DNA from: Paenibacillus mendelii
GTDB taxonomy: Bacteria > Bacillota > Bacilli > Paenibacillales > Paenibacillaceae
NCBI RefSeq assembly: GCF_024498075.1
Contig: NZ_JANHOF010000003.1
Coordinates: 736,872 to 800,871, forward strand
DNA length: 64,000 bases
Reading direction: 5' to 3'
Shown: piece by piece, positions 1 through 7,998 of the stretch
Layout: each line of letters starts with the position of its first letter
How positions within the stretch are numbered: position 1 is the first letter of the stretch
Notes under the pieces: model-generated
Told to the model about the DNA's origin: nothing
The model's input: the letters and a program-made list of their open reading frames with translations, nothing else
Databases searched by the model: none
Translations under genes and position numbers: made by a program

Positions 1-1
1 G

Positions 2-475
2 ATTCTCATGCTGACCGCCAAAGCGTCGGAAAACAATCGGATCAAAGGCTTGTCTATGGGGGCGGACGATTATTTAACCAAGCCATTCGATCCGCGCGAG
101 GTCGTGGCACGGGTGCGGGCGATTCTGCGAAGGACGGATGACGGTCATTTGCTTGCGGATCGCCTATCGTTCAACCAAGGACATCTGGAAATCGATTCCT
201 TAAAGCATTCGGTGTTCTGTCATGGGGAAATGGTCAGCTTAACCCCGAATGAATACAAGCTGCTGCTAGCCTTAGCGAAATACCCTCAGCGGCAGTTCAC
301 CCGCGAGGAATTGGCGGATAAGGTGATGGGTTACGATTTTGACGGCGATATTCGCACGATTGATCAGCATGTCAAGAACATTCGGCACAAAATTGAACAG
401 GACCCGAAGAACCCTCGCTACATCGTGACGGTTTACGGTTCCGGTACCGGTTTGCAGGCGGTGTCCAATGATTAA
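2..475 (+). CDS. OmpR-family response regulator (5' end outside window)
   Basis: Partial gene: the reading frame is open from base 2, so the phosphoacceptor Asp lies upstream. The visible part begins with the end of a receiver domain (LTAK, the conserved Lys region, then GADDYLTKPF) and continues into an OmpR/PhoB winged-helix DNA-binding domain of about 95 residues (SLTPNEYKLL, TREELADKV, IDQHVKNIRHKI). In this family phosphorylation of the receiver drives promoter binding. The stop overlaps the start of the histidine kinase gene by 8 bp, so the two are cotranslated and form a cognate pair. The pair is of the BaeR/PhoP type; the signal is not evident. Confidence 0.93.
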   Translation: MLMLTAKASENNRIKGLSMGADDYLTKPFDPREVVARVRAILRRTDDGHLLADRLSFNQGHLEIDSLKHSVFCHGEMVSLTPNEYKLLLALAKYPQRQFTREELADKVMGYDFDGDIRTIDQHVKNIRHKIEQDPKNPRYIVTVYGSGTGLQAVSND

Positions 476-1550
476 ACGTCTGCACGCGCGCTTGGCTCTA
501 ATCATCATCGGTACGGCGACATGTATTTTATTAATATCCGCTATTAGCATCATATTGGCAACGCATTATCACATATCCATGTTCCAGGATCAAGCTGCCG
601 GGATGAGCCATGATGGTTCATTATTGGATTATCATTTGGAACAGGCTCTTGTCCAATCGATTATATGGACGTTCGCCGGCTCCATGATCCTTGCGATCCT
701 CATCGGTATATATGTGGCCAAACGAATTACGAAGCCGCTGGTCGATATGAAACAGGCTGCGGAGCAAATGTCGGACGGCCAGCTCGACGTTAGAGTATCC
801 ATCGGCGGAGGAGATGAGCTTGCGGAATTAGGTACCTCGCTGAACGAGCTGGCCGGGCAGCTGCACAGACAAGAGCAGCTTCGGATCACGATGACTGAAG
901 ACATTGCCCATGAGCTTCGTACGCCGCTAGCCACGTTGAAGAGTCACATGCGGGCATTCGAGGATGGCATTTGGGAACCGACTCCCGAGCGTATCCATTC
1001 CTGCTATGAGGAAATAGAGCGACTTGCTGAGATGGTAGCCGAATTGGAAGATTTGACCCACCTGGAATCTCCAGCTTTTCAACTGGTGAGACAGCGAGTG
1101 CAGCTGCAATCGATCATTGAACAGGGGACAGACCTTGTAGCGGCGGCTTTTCTGGAAAAGGGGGTTGAGCTTACATTTAACTGCGGACCGGGCATCCGGA
1201 TTATGGCGGACCGGAATCGAATCATTCAAATTTTGGTCAATCTGCTTAGCAATGCTCTAAAGTTCACGCCGCCGAGCGGCAAGGTGAGAATAGAAGCGAT
1301 CGAGGAACTGAACGATGTATTTATTACCGTTCAGGATTCAGGCAGCGGCATTGAGGAGGAAGATTTGCCGCATATCTTTGACCGGTTTTATCGGGGCGAT
1401 AAGTCCCGGAACCGGCGAACCGGCGGCAGCGGTCTGGGGCTAACGATTGTGAAGAAGCTGGTCAGCGCTCATGGAGGGCAGGTGTGGGCAGAACGCAATC
1501 AAGGGACACGGATTCATATCCGACTTCCTCGAAGCGGGCGAGAATTGTAG
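468..1550 (+). CDS. Membrane sensor histidine kinase (BaeS-like)
   Basis: 360 residues. A membrane segment near residues 8-30, a short extracytoplasmic loop of only about 30 residues, a second membrane segment near 60-84, then HAMP (about 85-137), HisKA with H-box EDIAHELRTPLATL, and HATPase_c with N-box (QILVNLLSNALKF), G1 (DSGSGI), F-box (FDRFYR) and G2 (GGSGLGLTI). All catalytic boxes are intact. The small external loop and the absence of PAS or Cache domains argue against PhoR and suggest sensing within the membrane or at the envelope. It overlaps the upstream regulator gene by 8 bp. A CWB2-type lipoprotein follows after about 150 bp and is a plausible target or partner. Confidence 0.93.
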   Translation: MIKRLHARLALIIIGTATCILLISAISIILATHYHISMFQDQAAGMSHDGSLLDYHLEQALVQSIIWTFAGSMILAILIGIYVAKRITKPLVDMKQAAEQMSDGQLDVRVSIGGGDELAELGTSLNELAGQLHRQEQLRITMTEDIAHELRTPLATLKSHMRAFEDGIWEPTPERIHSCYEEIERLAEMVAELEDLTHLESPAFQLVRQRVQLQSIIEQGTDLVAAAFLEKGVELTFNCGPGIRIMADRNRIIQILVNLLSNALKFTPPSGKVRIEAIEELNDVFITVQDSGSGIEEEDLPHIFDRFYRGDKSRNRRTGGSGLGLTIVKKLVSAHGGQVWAERNQGTRIHIRLPRSGREL

Positions 1551-1697
1551 GCGGAACAACTTCATCTACACAGGATCTTCAAAAGTGGTGGTTATACTAA
1601 TCCTATCCTGGCTATCGTATGACTCTGTTCTGCGAAAGCCTGCGGATTGTACAGCGGCGGCGGCCGCCCTGCTGCACCATGAATAGGAGGTCATAGG

Positions 1698-2960
1698 ATG
1701 AGAAAGACAATGAAAGTGGCGATCATCGCCGTTGCAGCGGCGATGACCTTAACCGGTTGTTTAAGTAATAATGATGCGGGGCAAAATCAATCGTCGACTG
1801 AGTCTGCTGATCGCCCATGGATTGGAACGAAGAACACGACGCGCATCAACTCTAGCGATCCAGCCGAGGCAGCCGTTATTGTATCGCAAACCCTGTGGAT
1901 GGCGACCAGCGATGATAACCGGCCGGGGGGAGTCGTACTGGCGAATCCGGAGGATTGGCAGACGACGATTGCCAGCGCTGATTTAATTCATCATCCGAAC
2001 AACGGTCCGGTGTTATTCGTGACTAAGGACGGGATCCCGGACGTTACGTTGAACGAGCTAAAGCGATTAAAGCCGACGGGCGTGGACATGAACAACGGCG
2101 TCCAGGTCGTTCTGGTGGGTGATCTGGATCAGAAGGTAGAGGTGGAAGTCAAAGGACTTGGATTGAAAACAGACCGAATTACAGGCGGAAATCCAGCAGC
2201 GGTCGCGCAAGCTATCGATGCCTACTATGCGAAGGTTACGAAGGAAACCCCGGCTTCGGTTATTATAGGTTCGATGGATAGTCAGGAGTATACGATACCT
2301 GCCGTGAACTGGATCTCTCACATGCCTGAGCCGCTGCTCTATGTCCGGAAGGATGAAATCCCCGGAGAAACAGTCGATGCGCTAAAGACGCGGGGAGGTA
2401 AGGCTAATATGTATATTCTTGGCCCGGAATCCGTCGTGTCCGCTAAAGTGGAGGAGCAATTGGGCGAATACGGGAAGGTGGTACGCATCGCAGGGAATGA
2501 TCCTTACGAGAATGCCGTTGCTTTCGCAACATATAAAGATCCGGCAACCGGGTTTGGATGGGGGATTACGACGCCGGGACACAATTTCTCTTTTGTCAGT
2601 CTGGAAACGCCAGCTCTAGCTCTCGCAGCCGCTCCATTCTCGCATCTTGGTAAACATGCACCGCTGCTGTGGACAGAGAAAGATAAAATGCCGGATAGCG
2701 TTCATAACTATGTGATGTCCATTCAACCGAAGTATACAATGACTCCTACCGAAGGCCCCTATAATCATGCCTGGTTAACGGGGAACGAAGAAGCGCTCAG
2801 TACCGCCGCACAAGGAGAAGTCGATACAATGCTGGAAATCGTATCCGAATCCGGGGCAGGCCATGGCGGCCACGGGAGCGGCAATACCGATACGGATACG
2901 CCGGCCGAGGACGAAGGAAACGGACATGATATGTCGAGCATGCCGGGAATGAAGCATTAA
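1698..2960 (+). CDS. Cell-wall-binding repeat 2 (CWB2-like) lipoprotein with His/Met-rich tail
   Basis: 420 residues with a lipoprotein signal peptide (lipobox LTGC, Cys21), so probably anchored on the outer face of the membrane. The body contains repeated segments with the pattern of putative cell-wall-binding repeat 2 proteins (for example GPVLFVTKDGIPDVTLNELKR and LYVRKDEIPGETVDALK, each followed by a V-x-L-V-G or I-L-G-P element). The last about 35 residues are rich in Gly, His and Met (GHGGHGSG..., GHDMSSMPGMKH), resembling metal-binding tails. The start has a perfect AGGAGG seven bases upstream. The gene lies directly behind a two-component pair. CWB2 assignment is by pattern only; function is not known. 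Confidence 0.75.
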   Translation: MRKTMKVAIIAVAAAMTLTGCLSNNDAGQNQSSTESADRPWIGTKNTTRINSSDPAEAAVIVSQTLWMATSDDNRPGGVVLANPEDWQTTIASADLIHHPNNGPVLFVTKDGIPDVTLNELKRLKPTGVDMNNGVQVVLVGDLDQKVEVEVKGLGLKTDRITGGNPAAVAQAIDAYYAKVTKETPASVIIGSMDSQEYTIPAVNWISHMPEPLLYVRKDEIPGETVDALKTRGGKANMYILGPESVVSAKVEEQLGEYGKVVRIAGNDPYENAVAFATYKDPATGFGWGITTPGHNFSFVSLETPALALAAAPFSHLGKHAPLLWTEKDKMPDSVHNYVMSIQPKYTMTPTEGPYNHAWLTGNEEALSTAAQGEVDTMLEIVSESGAGHGGHGSGNTDTDTPAEDEGNGHDMSSMPGMKH

Positions 2961-3067
2961 GTTGCAATAAGCAAGTTAGGCCAGCATCGGGGCTGGGCTT
3001 GCTTGGATAGAGTGAACCGCTATAACGCATTGGCTGCTGACAATAATACAATAACGATCGAATTGCG

Positions 3068-3096
3068 ATCCCCCTGCTTCTTAGGGGGATTTTTTC
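3068..3096 (+). terminator. Rho-independent terminator
   Basis: Perfect 7-bp stem (3068-3074 with 3084-3090), 9-nt loop and T6 run. It ends the lipoprotein transcript and isolates it from the Pho-type promoter that follows. Confidence 0.8.
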
Positions 3097-3150
3097 GTTG
3101 AGCGTATTCTTGATGATCGGGTGGAGAAGGTGCTCCTCATATTGTTGCAA

Positions 3151-3204
3151 TTAACAATATTTACATAATAGATTAATTGCCGGATTACAAACCACGCTTA
3201 TAAT
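3151..3204 (+). promoter_or_regulatory. Candidate PhoP-box promoter for the first pst locus
   Basis: Hexamers TTAACA (3151), TACATA (3162), TTAATT (3173) and ATTACA (3184) sit at exact 11-bp steps, and a consensus -10 TATAAT begins at 3199, 15 bp after the last hexamer. No good -35 box is visible, as expected for an activator-dependent promoter. The arrangement matches the known Bacillus PhoP box (TTAACA-like repeats every 11 bp) and is shared by four other promoters in this window. An inverted repeat ATTGTT-N6-AACAAT (3141-3158) overlaps the first hexamer. The about 200-nt leader down to 3409 holds no gene that I can support. Confidence 0.65.
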
Positions 3205-3408
3205 CAGCCTTGTACATATACGAGTCTTGTGGGAGGGAAGCAGTCCGGTGTTGGCAGCCGGGCGAATGGCAGTAGAGAGACAAGAAGAAAACGCATATAT
3301 CCGGCGCATGCAGGCAGCGGGGAAAAGCGGCTTCAATCGGCACCATGCTTGAAACGGTAAGGCGATCTCGACGAACGACAAAGTTAACGAAGGAAAGGAC
3401 GTCCATCC

Positions 3409-4803
3409 ATGTCAATGAAGAAAACGGTCATGCTCACCGTGCTTGCCGCGGCGCTCAGCACATCGGCGGCCGGTGTCGGATCTGCGGCATCTGTCACGCA
3501 CTCCGAGGCTCAGCCCGTTACGATGTTCATCAATGATGCGGCTGCATCCATTCGCGCATTAAGCTACAACGGAGCGACATTGATTTCTGTTCGCGATCTT
3601 GGTACTGCAGCCGGCGCTTGGTTTGAAGTCGGTGCAAACAGCAGCGTGAATGTTTACTACGAAGGTCACACCATCCAACTGACATCATTCTCGAGTACGG
3701 TACTCGTGGACGGTGAGCAGGTACAGCTGACTTCTCCTGTCGTCAACGTGAAGAACAGCCTGTACATCGATCTTGCAGGATTCTTGGCTGCCCTGGGCAT
3801 TGAACGTTCGGTCGACAGCCAAGGCCAAGTAAGGATCGATGCTACCAAGCTGCTGCAGGATGTGGAGCATCCGGTATGGATGAACAACGGGACGCTGATT
3901 GTCAGTCAGCTGACGGAAGAAGGACGTGTCGATTATACGCTGGATGCCAAGACAGGCGCATTCGCAGAGCTGCTTCGTTCCACGGGCACATCGAGCTTGA
4001 CGATTGTTTCCGGAGGCGGCAAGGCAGCCTACACGGACGAGAATGGCGCGATATTCGTCATCGACCTCGTGAGCAAAGCTGCCTCGCAGGTTTCGGGAGA
4101 CAGCTCCATCAAGCCGGAGCTCGTATGGTCGGAGGATAGTACTGCGATCTACTTCCTGCAGGGAGACAAGGGCAGTGTTATTGCCAAGCTGAATTTGGCT
4201 GACGGGAAAATTTCGAAGGTGCTGGAAGACAAGGTCGATTACAAATCGAACCTGGCCGTCTCAGCGGATGGCAAGACATTTGTCTACACCGTTACGAAGC
4301 CGGGAGCTGTAACCGCTGATGGCAGCAAGCCGGTGGAGTCGGATGACGTAGCCATCGATATGACGGGTACAGAGCCTCAAGTCTATCTGTTTGATTCCTC
4401 GAGCAAGGAAGCGAAGGCTTCGCAGCTAACCTCCTCAACAGATGACAAAATATTCGTTGGCTTGTCTTCAGACGGCGGCAAGGCGTTCTATATCAGCATG
4501 GCAGAGAATAATCCGTCCGCGCTCGTAGCCGTTGCGAAGGATAAGACGGTTACAACACTTGTCGGTGACAAGGATGTGCTGCAAGCGGCGCTGCTCGGCG
4601 ATAAGCTGATTGTTCTAACGGCTGAATCGAATGGCCAAGCCATATATGAGGTTGACGCCGCAGCCGGCACAACGAAGCTAGTCTATCACGTATCCGATGA
4701 AGTCAGCGAAGTGATTGCGGCTGCCGGTGCGCCGATTGCGATCGTTCAAGGCGGTCAAGTGCTTATCGACAACAATGGTCAATGGAAGAAAGTATCGAAA
4801 TAA
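3409..4803 (+). CDS. Exported protein: copper-amine-oxidase N-domain plus beta-propeller-like domain
   Basis: 464 residues with a signal peptide ending around residue 25. Residues about 35-120 match the 'copper amine oxidase N-terminal' stalk fold common in Paenibacillaceae surface proteins (VTMFINDAAASIRALSYNGATL..., NVYYEGHTI, YIDLAGFLAALGI). The rest, about residues 140-460, is built from repeated propeller-type blades (short strands with TYT-x-D, AVSADGKTFVYT, VGLSSDGGKAFYIS, LIVLTAES), similar to TolB/WD40-like proteins. There is no lipobox or catalytic motif. It is the first gene after a PhoP-box promoter and lies 31 bp before pstS, so it is probably a phosphate-starvation protein. An ATG six bases downstream is an alternative start. 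Biochemical role unknown. Confidence 0.8.
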   Translation: MSMKKTVMLTVLAAALSTSAAGVGSAASVTHSEAQPVTMFINDAAASIRALSYNGATLISVRDLGTAAGAWFEVGANSSVNVYYEGHTIQLTSFSSTVLVDGEQVQLTSPVVNVKNSLYIDLAGFLAALGIERSVDSQGQVRIDATKLLQDVEHPVWMNNGTLIVSQLTEEGRVDYTLDAKTGAFAELLRSTGTSSLTIVSGGGKAAYTDENGAIFVIDLVSKAASQVSGDSSIKPELVWSEDSTAIYFLQGDKGSVIAKLNLADGKISKVLEDKVDYKSNLAVSADGKTFVYTVTKPGAVTADGSKPVESDDVAIDMTGTEPQVYLFDSSSKEAKASQLTSSTDDKIFVGLSSDGGKAFYISMAENNPSALVAVAKDKTVTTLVGDKDVLQAALLGDKLIVLTAESNGQAIYEVDAAAGTTKLVYHVSDEVSEVIAAAGAPIAIVQGGQVLIDNNGQWKKVSK

Positions 4804-4834
4804 TCCCTTAAATCGAGAGGAGAAGTAAAATACG

Positions 4835-5695
4835 ATGAAAACGAAATGGTTCAAACATACGCTGCTTACGGTCCTGGCCGTAGCAGTCGCATTCGGCAGT
4901 GTATCCGCGGCCAGTGCGGCGAGCAAGCTGAACGGTAAGATTGTCATTAACGGCTCTTCCGCGCTGCTCCCGCTTACTCTTCAGGCAGCTAACGAGTTTA
5001 AGAAGAAGAACCCTAAGGTGAAAATTTCCGCATCTGCGGCTGGCTCCGTCACAGGGCCTCAATCCGTGCGTAAGGGCATTGCCGATATTGGCGCATGCGA
5101 TTGGGACGCTTCGTTGGATGTACCGGGTTTCAAGGCATTCGACGGTCAAGTCGCCAATAAAGTCGCGGTTATCCCGTTTGCAGCTGTCGTGAATAAAGGT
5201 GTTAAAGCGACGAATCTGACGACCAAGCAGCTGCAGGGCATTTTCTCCGGTAAGATTAAGAATTGGAAAGAGGTCGGCGGGGATGATGCGGAAATCGTAG
5301 TGGTGAACCGCGCTTTCGGCTCCGGCACTCGCGTTAATTTTCAGATGAAGGCTTTGGACGGTACGAATTTCATGAGCAAGGGCGATAACTACAAGGAAGT
5401 TAAATCGAGCGGCGACATGAAAACTGCCATTGAAACGACGCCGAACGCAATTGGCTATATCGATCTGGTCTATGTAACGGATAAAATGCGTGCCCTCAAC
5501 ATTAACAGCTATGCCCCGACGGAAGCCAATATCATTAGCGGCAAATATACGGTATGGGCTTATGGCTATTACATGACCAAAGGCAAGCCTACGGGCGCGG
5601 TCAAAGCGTTCATCGAGTACGTGCAAAGCAAGGAGTTCCAGAACGGTTCCTTGAAGAAGCTCAAGTTTATTCCAATCTCGGCTATGAAGAACTAA
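4835..5695 (+). CDS. pstS: Phosphate ABC transporter substrate-binding protein PstS (copy 1)
   Basis: 286 residues, PBP-like fold of the PstS family. The phosphate-contact motifs are recognisable: GSSALLPLT near the N-terminus, SVTGPQSVRKGIADIGACDWD, and NRAFGSGTRVNF. The signal peptide ends in an Ala-x-Ala type site (SAASAAS) and has no lipobox Cys, unlike copy 2 at 44705, so this copy may be released or wall-associated. RBS GAGAGGAG precedes the ATG. A strong hairpin follows the stop, and pstC and pstA lie downstream beyond a repeat tract; no pstB is present in this operon. Confidence 0.95.
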   Translation: MKTKWFKHTLLTVLAVAVAFGSVSAASAASKLNGKIVINGSSALLPLTLQAANEFKKKNPKVKISASAAGSVTGPQSVRKGIADIGACDWDASLDVPGFKAFDGQVANKVAVIPFAAVVNKGVKATNLTTKQLQGIFSGKIKNWKEVGGDDAEIVVVNRAFGSGTRVNFQMKALDGTNFMSKGDNYKEVKSSGDMKTAIETTPNAIGYIDLVYVTDKMRALNINSYAPTEANIISGKYTVWAYGYYMTKGKPTGAVKAFIEYVQSKEFQNGSLKKLKFIPISAMKN

Positions 5696-5716
5696 CGGAA
5701 CGCTAGCAATAGAGGG

Positions 5717-5755
5717 AGCCAGCCTCGGCATCAAGACGCGAGGCTGGCTTCTTTA
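5717..5755 (+). terminator. Hairpin/partial terminator between pstS and pstC
   Basis: Perfect 11-bp stem (5717-5727 with 5739-5749) followed by TTCTTT. Its position inside the operon suggests partial termination or mRNA stabilisation, giving more PstS than permease, a common arrangement for periplasmic-binding-protein operons. Confidence 0.7.
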
Positions 5756-5770
5756 CGAAGCGAAGAGTTC

Positions 5771-5912
5771 CACAGCTCCTTCGGAAGCGAAGATCTCCAC
5801 AAAACAAAGCCTATGCTTACGAAGCAAGTTTTGTTCCACCTCGCTCCTACGGAAGCGAAGAGTTCCACAAAACAAAGCCTATGCTTACGAAGCAAGTTTT
5901 GTTGCGAAGTAA
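5771..5912 (+). repeat. 67-68 bp hairpin repeat, two units (family A)
   Basis: Two units start with ACAAAAC at 5799 and 5867 (68 bp apart). Each contains ACAAAAC ... TGCTTACGAAGCA ... GTTTTGT, a nested inverted repeat, followed by a second palindrome around GCTCCTTCGGAAGC. The same unit with the same period occurs at 39085-39429. Here the tract fills the gap between pstS and pstC and ends about 30 bp before the pstC ribosome-binding site. Confidence 0.85.
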
Positions 5913-5955
5913 AATATGTAAGTAACGCTCCACATAACTTTTAGGAGGAATCAAC

Positions 5956-6915
5956 ATGCTGGACGTCAAGGCATCCAGCGGCGGAGGGGTGGCCGGCGAG
6001 CTGGGCAGAAGTCTCCACACCCGCTCAGGCCGATCGTTCGACCGCAGAACCAGACTGTCTTTCTATAACCGCACCTTCAAAGTGATCTGTATTGCAAGCG
6101 CCATATTCGTCTGCTTGATCTTGTTCTCCATCCTATTCCTCATGGGGAGAACGGGGATGCTGACGTTCAATGAAGTGTCTGTCGCCGAGTTCTTCTTCTC
6201 CACCGAGTGGGTACCTGAGAATGAACAATATGGCGCACTCGTCTTCATATCCGGAACCTTCGTGCTGACGGCGCTGACCATGCTTATCTCCGTCCCCATC
6301 TCGGTTCTTGTAGCCGTGTTTCTAGCCGAGATGTCCCCGCGCTGGCTGAGGACGCTCCTCCGTCCGGTACTCGATTTGCTTGTAGGGATCCCGTCCGTTG
6401 TCTACGGATTTCTGGGCATGACCATTCTGATTCCCGTGCTACGCGATATCACGGGCACAAACATTGGAGACGGTCTTCTTGCGGCAGCAATAGTACTCAC
6501 CATCATGGTGCTGCCGACGATTAGCCGTATTAGCGACGACGCCATTACCGCCGTGCCGAAGAAATATCGAGATGCCTCATATGCGCTCGGCGCGTCTCGG
6601 TTTCAGACGATCGTCAAGGTCGTCCTCCCGGCTGCGCGCAGCGGCATCATGTATGCAGGCATTCTGGGTATGGCCCGTGCAATCGGAGAGACGATGGCGG
6701 TCGTGATGGTCATCGGCAACACACCGCAGCTGGCCAGCGCGCTGTTCCAGCCAACAGCCGTGCTGACAAGCAATATTGTGATGCAAATCGCGAATGTTCC
6801 CTTCGACTCTACATGGAACTATGCGCTGTACATGATGGGCTTCCTGCTGCTCTTGATCTCGCTTCTGATGATTGTTGCTATTCGTATGCTGCAAAGAAAG
6901 GGAGCTGTCTCATGA
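5956..6915 (+). CDS. pstC: Phosphate ABC transporter permease PstC (copy 1)
   Basis: 319 residues. An N-terminal cytoplasmic extension of about 40 residues precedes the first membrane segment (residues about 47-67); about six membrane segments in all. The BPD_transp_1 signature is present (EAA-type loop YALGASRFQTIVKVVLPAARSGI) along with PstC-typical GIPSVVYGFLG. AGGAGG lies 6 bases before the ATG. The stop overlaps pstA by 4 bp. With PstA it forms the channel for phosphate; the ATPase must be encoded elsewhere, most simply by pstB at 40882. Confidence 0.95.
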   Translation: MLDVKASSGGGVAGELGRSLHTRSGRSFDRRTRLSFYNRTFKVICIASAIFVCLILFSILFLMGRTGMLTFNEVSVAEFFFSTEWVPENEQYGALVFISGTFVLTALTMLISVPISVLVAVFLAEMSPRWLRTLLRPVLDLLVGIPSVVYGFLGMTILIPVLRDITGTNIGDGLLAAAIVLTIMVLPTISRISDDAITAVPKKYRDASYALGASRFQTIVKVVLPAARSGIMYAGILGMARAIGETMAVVMVIGNTPQLASALFQPTAVLTSNIVMQIANVPFDSTWNYALYMMGFLLLLISLLMIVAIRMLQRKGAVS

Positions 6916-7799
6916 GCGCTGAATCGAAATCAGCATTCGCGTCGAGAAAAGGCTGGAGCCATAAGCGCAACCAGTTATTCACGATGATCGTCTGGGCGGT
7001 CGGCATCTGCACGATTCTGTTCATCTGCGGGCTGTTGTTTCTTATCCTGCAGAAAGGGTTACCCAAACTTAGTCTAGACTTCTTGTATGGCTTACCAAGT
7101 GAAATCGACCCCGGAGGCGGGATCGGTCCCACGTTGTTCAATTCCTTCTACGTCCTTATCATCTCGCTTCTTATCTCTATACCGCTTGGAATGTCGGCAG
7201 GCATCTACTTGGCCGAATTCGCTCCCGACAATACGTTTATCGGCTTTGTGCGGATTTGCGTGGAAGGTCTTGCCTCCGTGCCTTCGATCATCTTCGGGTT
7301 GTTCGGCATCGCGATTTTCGTTGAAGTCTTTCAAGTGGGATTGACGATACTTGGGGGAGCGGTAAGTCTTGCCTTCCTCAATCTTCCCGTCCTGACTCGG
7401 GTGACAGAGGAAGCCATTCGCGCTGTGCCGAGCGAGATGAAGAATGCCTCTTTCGCCCTTGGCGGTACGCATTTGCAGACCATTCGCCGCGTGCTTATTC
7501 CAGTCGCACTCAATGGAATAATAACGGGTATTTGCCTCGTAGCAGGAAGAGCCTTCGGGGAAAGCGCGGTGATCATTCTGACGGCTGGGGTATCGACCTC
7601 CGGGGAAATGTGGGACTTCAGCTTGTTCTCCCCGGGCGCGACGCTTGCGGTGCATCTGTGGTATGTACAGTCTGAGGCCATCGTTCCGGATGCAGCAGAG
7701 ATTGCCGATAAAGCAGCTGCGGTCCTCGTATTCGTGGTCCTGCTGATTAATGTGCTGTTCCGGCTTCCTCTTCTGCTACATGTGCGAAGAACCCGTTGA
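6912..7799 (+). CDS. pstA: Phosphate ABC transporter permease PstA (copy 1)
   Basis: 295 residues. I chose the ATG at 6912 because it forms an ATGA overlap with the pstC stop and has an AAGGGAG Shine-Dalgarno; an upstream in-frame ATG at 6813 lies inside pstC. Motifs: PstA-type GGGIGPTLFNSF, SVPSIIFGLFG, and the ATPase-docking EAA loop (FALGGTHLQTIRRVLIPVALNGI). About six membrane segments. A terminator-like hairpin follows and no pstB gene is present, so the operon ends here. Confidence 0.95.
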   Translation: MSAESKSAFASRKGWSHKRNQLFTMIVWAVGICTILFICGLLFLILQKGLPKLSLDFLYGLPSEIDPGGGIGPTLFNSFYVLIISLLISIPLGMSAGIYLAEFAPDNTFIGFVRICVEGLASVPSIIFGLFGIAIFVEVFQVGLTILGGAVSLAFLNLPVLTRVTEEAIRAVPSEMKNASFALGGTHLQTIRRVLIPVALNGIITGICLVAGRAFGESAVIILTAGVSTSGEMWDFSLFSPGATLAVHLWYVQSEAIVPDAAEIADKAAAVLVFVVLLINVLFRLPLLLHVRRTR

Positions 7800-7830
7800 T
7801 CTCTTCAGAATTTAGGATGACACCGAAGTT

Positions 7831-7869
7831 CGTTCAGGATAACGATATGTTAATCCGAACGGGCTTTTT
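7831..7869 (+). terminator. Terminator after pstA
   Basis: Imperfect 13-bp inverted repeat (7831-7843 with 7849-7861) with a 5-nt loop, followed by GGCTTTTTG. Confidence 0.6.
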
Positions 7870-7906
7870 GTTGATTATCGCGATATGAAGTCTATATTTA
7901 TCCATT

Positions 7907-7960
7907 TTCACACTCCATTTACACTCCGTTATCCTTCCGTTAATGCTAAAGTCCTATAGT
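7907..7960 (+). promoter_or_regulatory. Candidate PhoP-box promoter for the CBS-MCP gene
   Basis: Four near-identical 11-mers in tandem: hexamers TTCACA (7907), TTTACA (7918), TTATCC (7929) and TTAATG (7940), three of them followed by the same CTCC/TTCC spacer, then -10 TATAGT at 7955, 15 bp after the last hexamer. This is the clearest 11-bp periodicity in the window. Confidence 0.75.
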
Positions 7961-7998
7961 AAAAACATAGAGACAGATTAATGAAGGGAGCACATGCC

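Noticed and set aside
468..1550. PhoR identity for the first histidine kinase
   Set aside because: Tempting because pst genes follow, but it lacks the PAS/Cache-type region of PhoR, and a terminator and an unrelated lipoprotein separate it from pst.
1471..1686. Plus-strand frame of 71 codons after the histidine kinase
   Set aside because: Mostly overlaps the kinase gene in another frame and has no ribosome-binding site; the GC-rich dyad near 1650-1675 has no T-run, so it is not called a terminator either.
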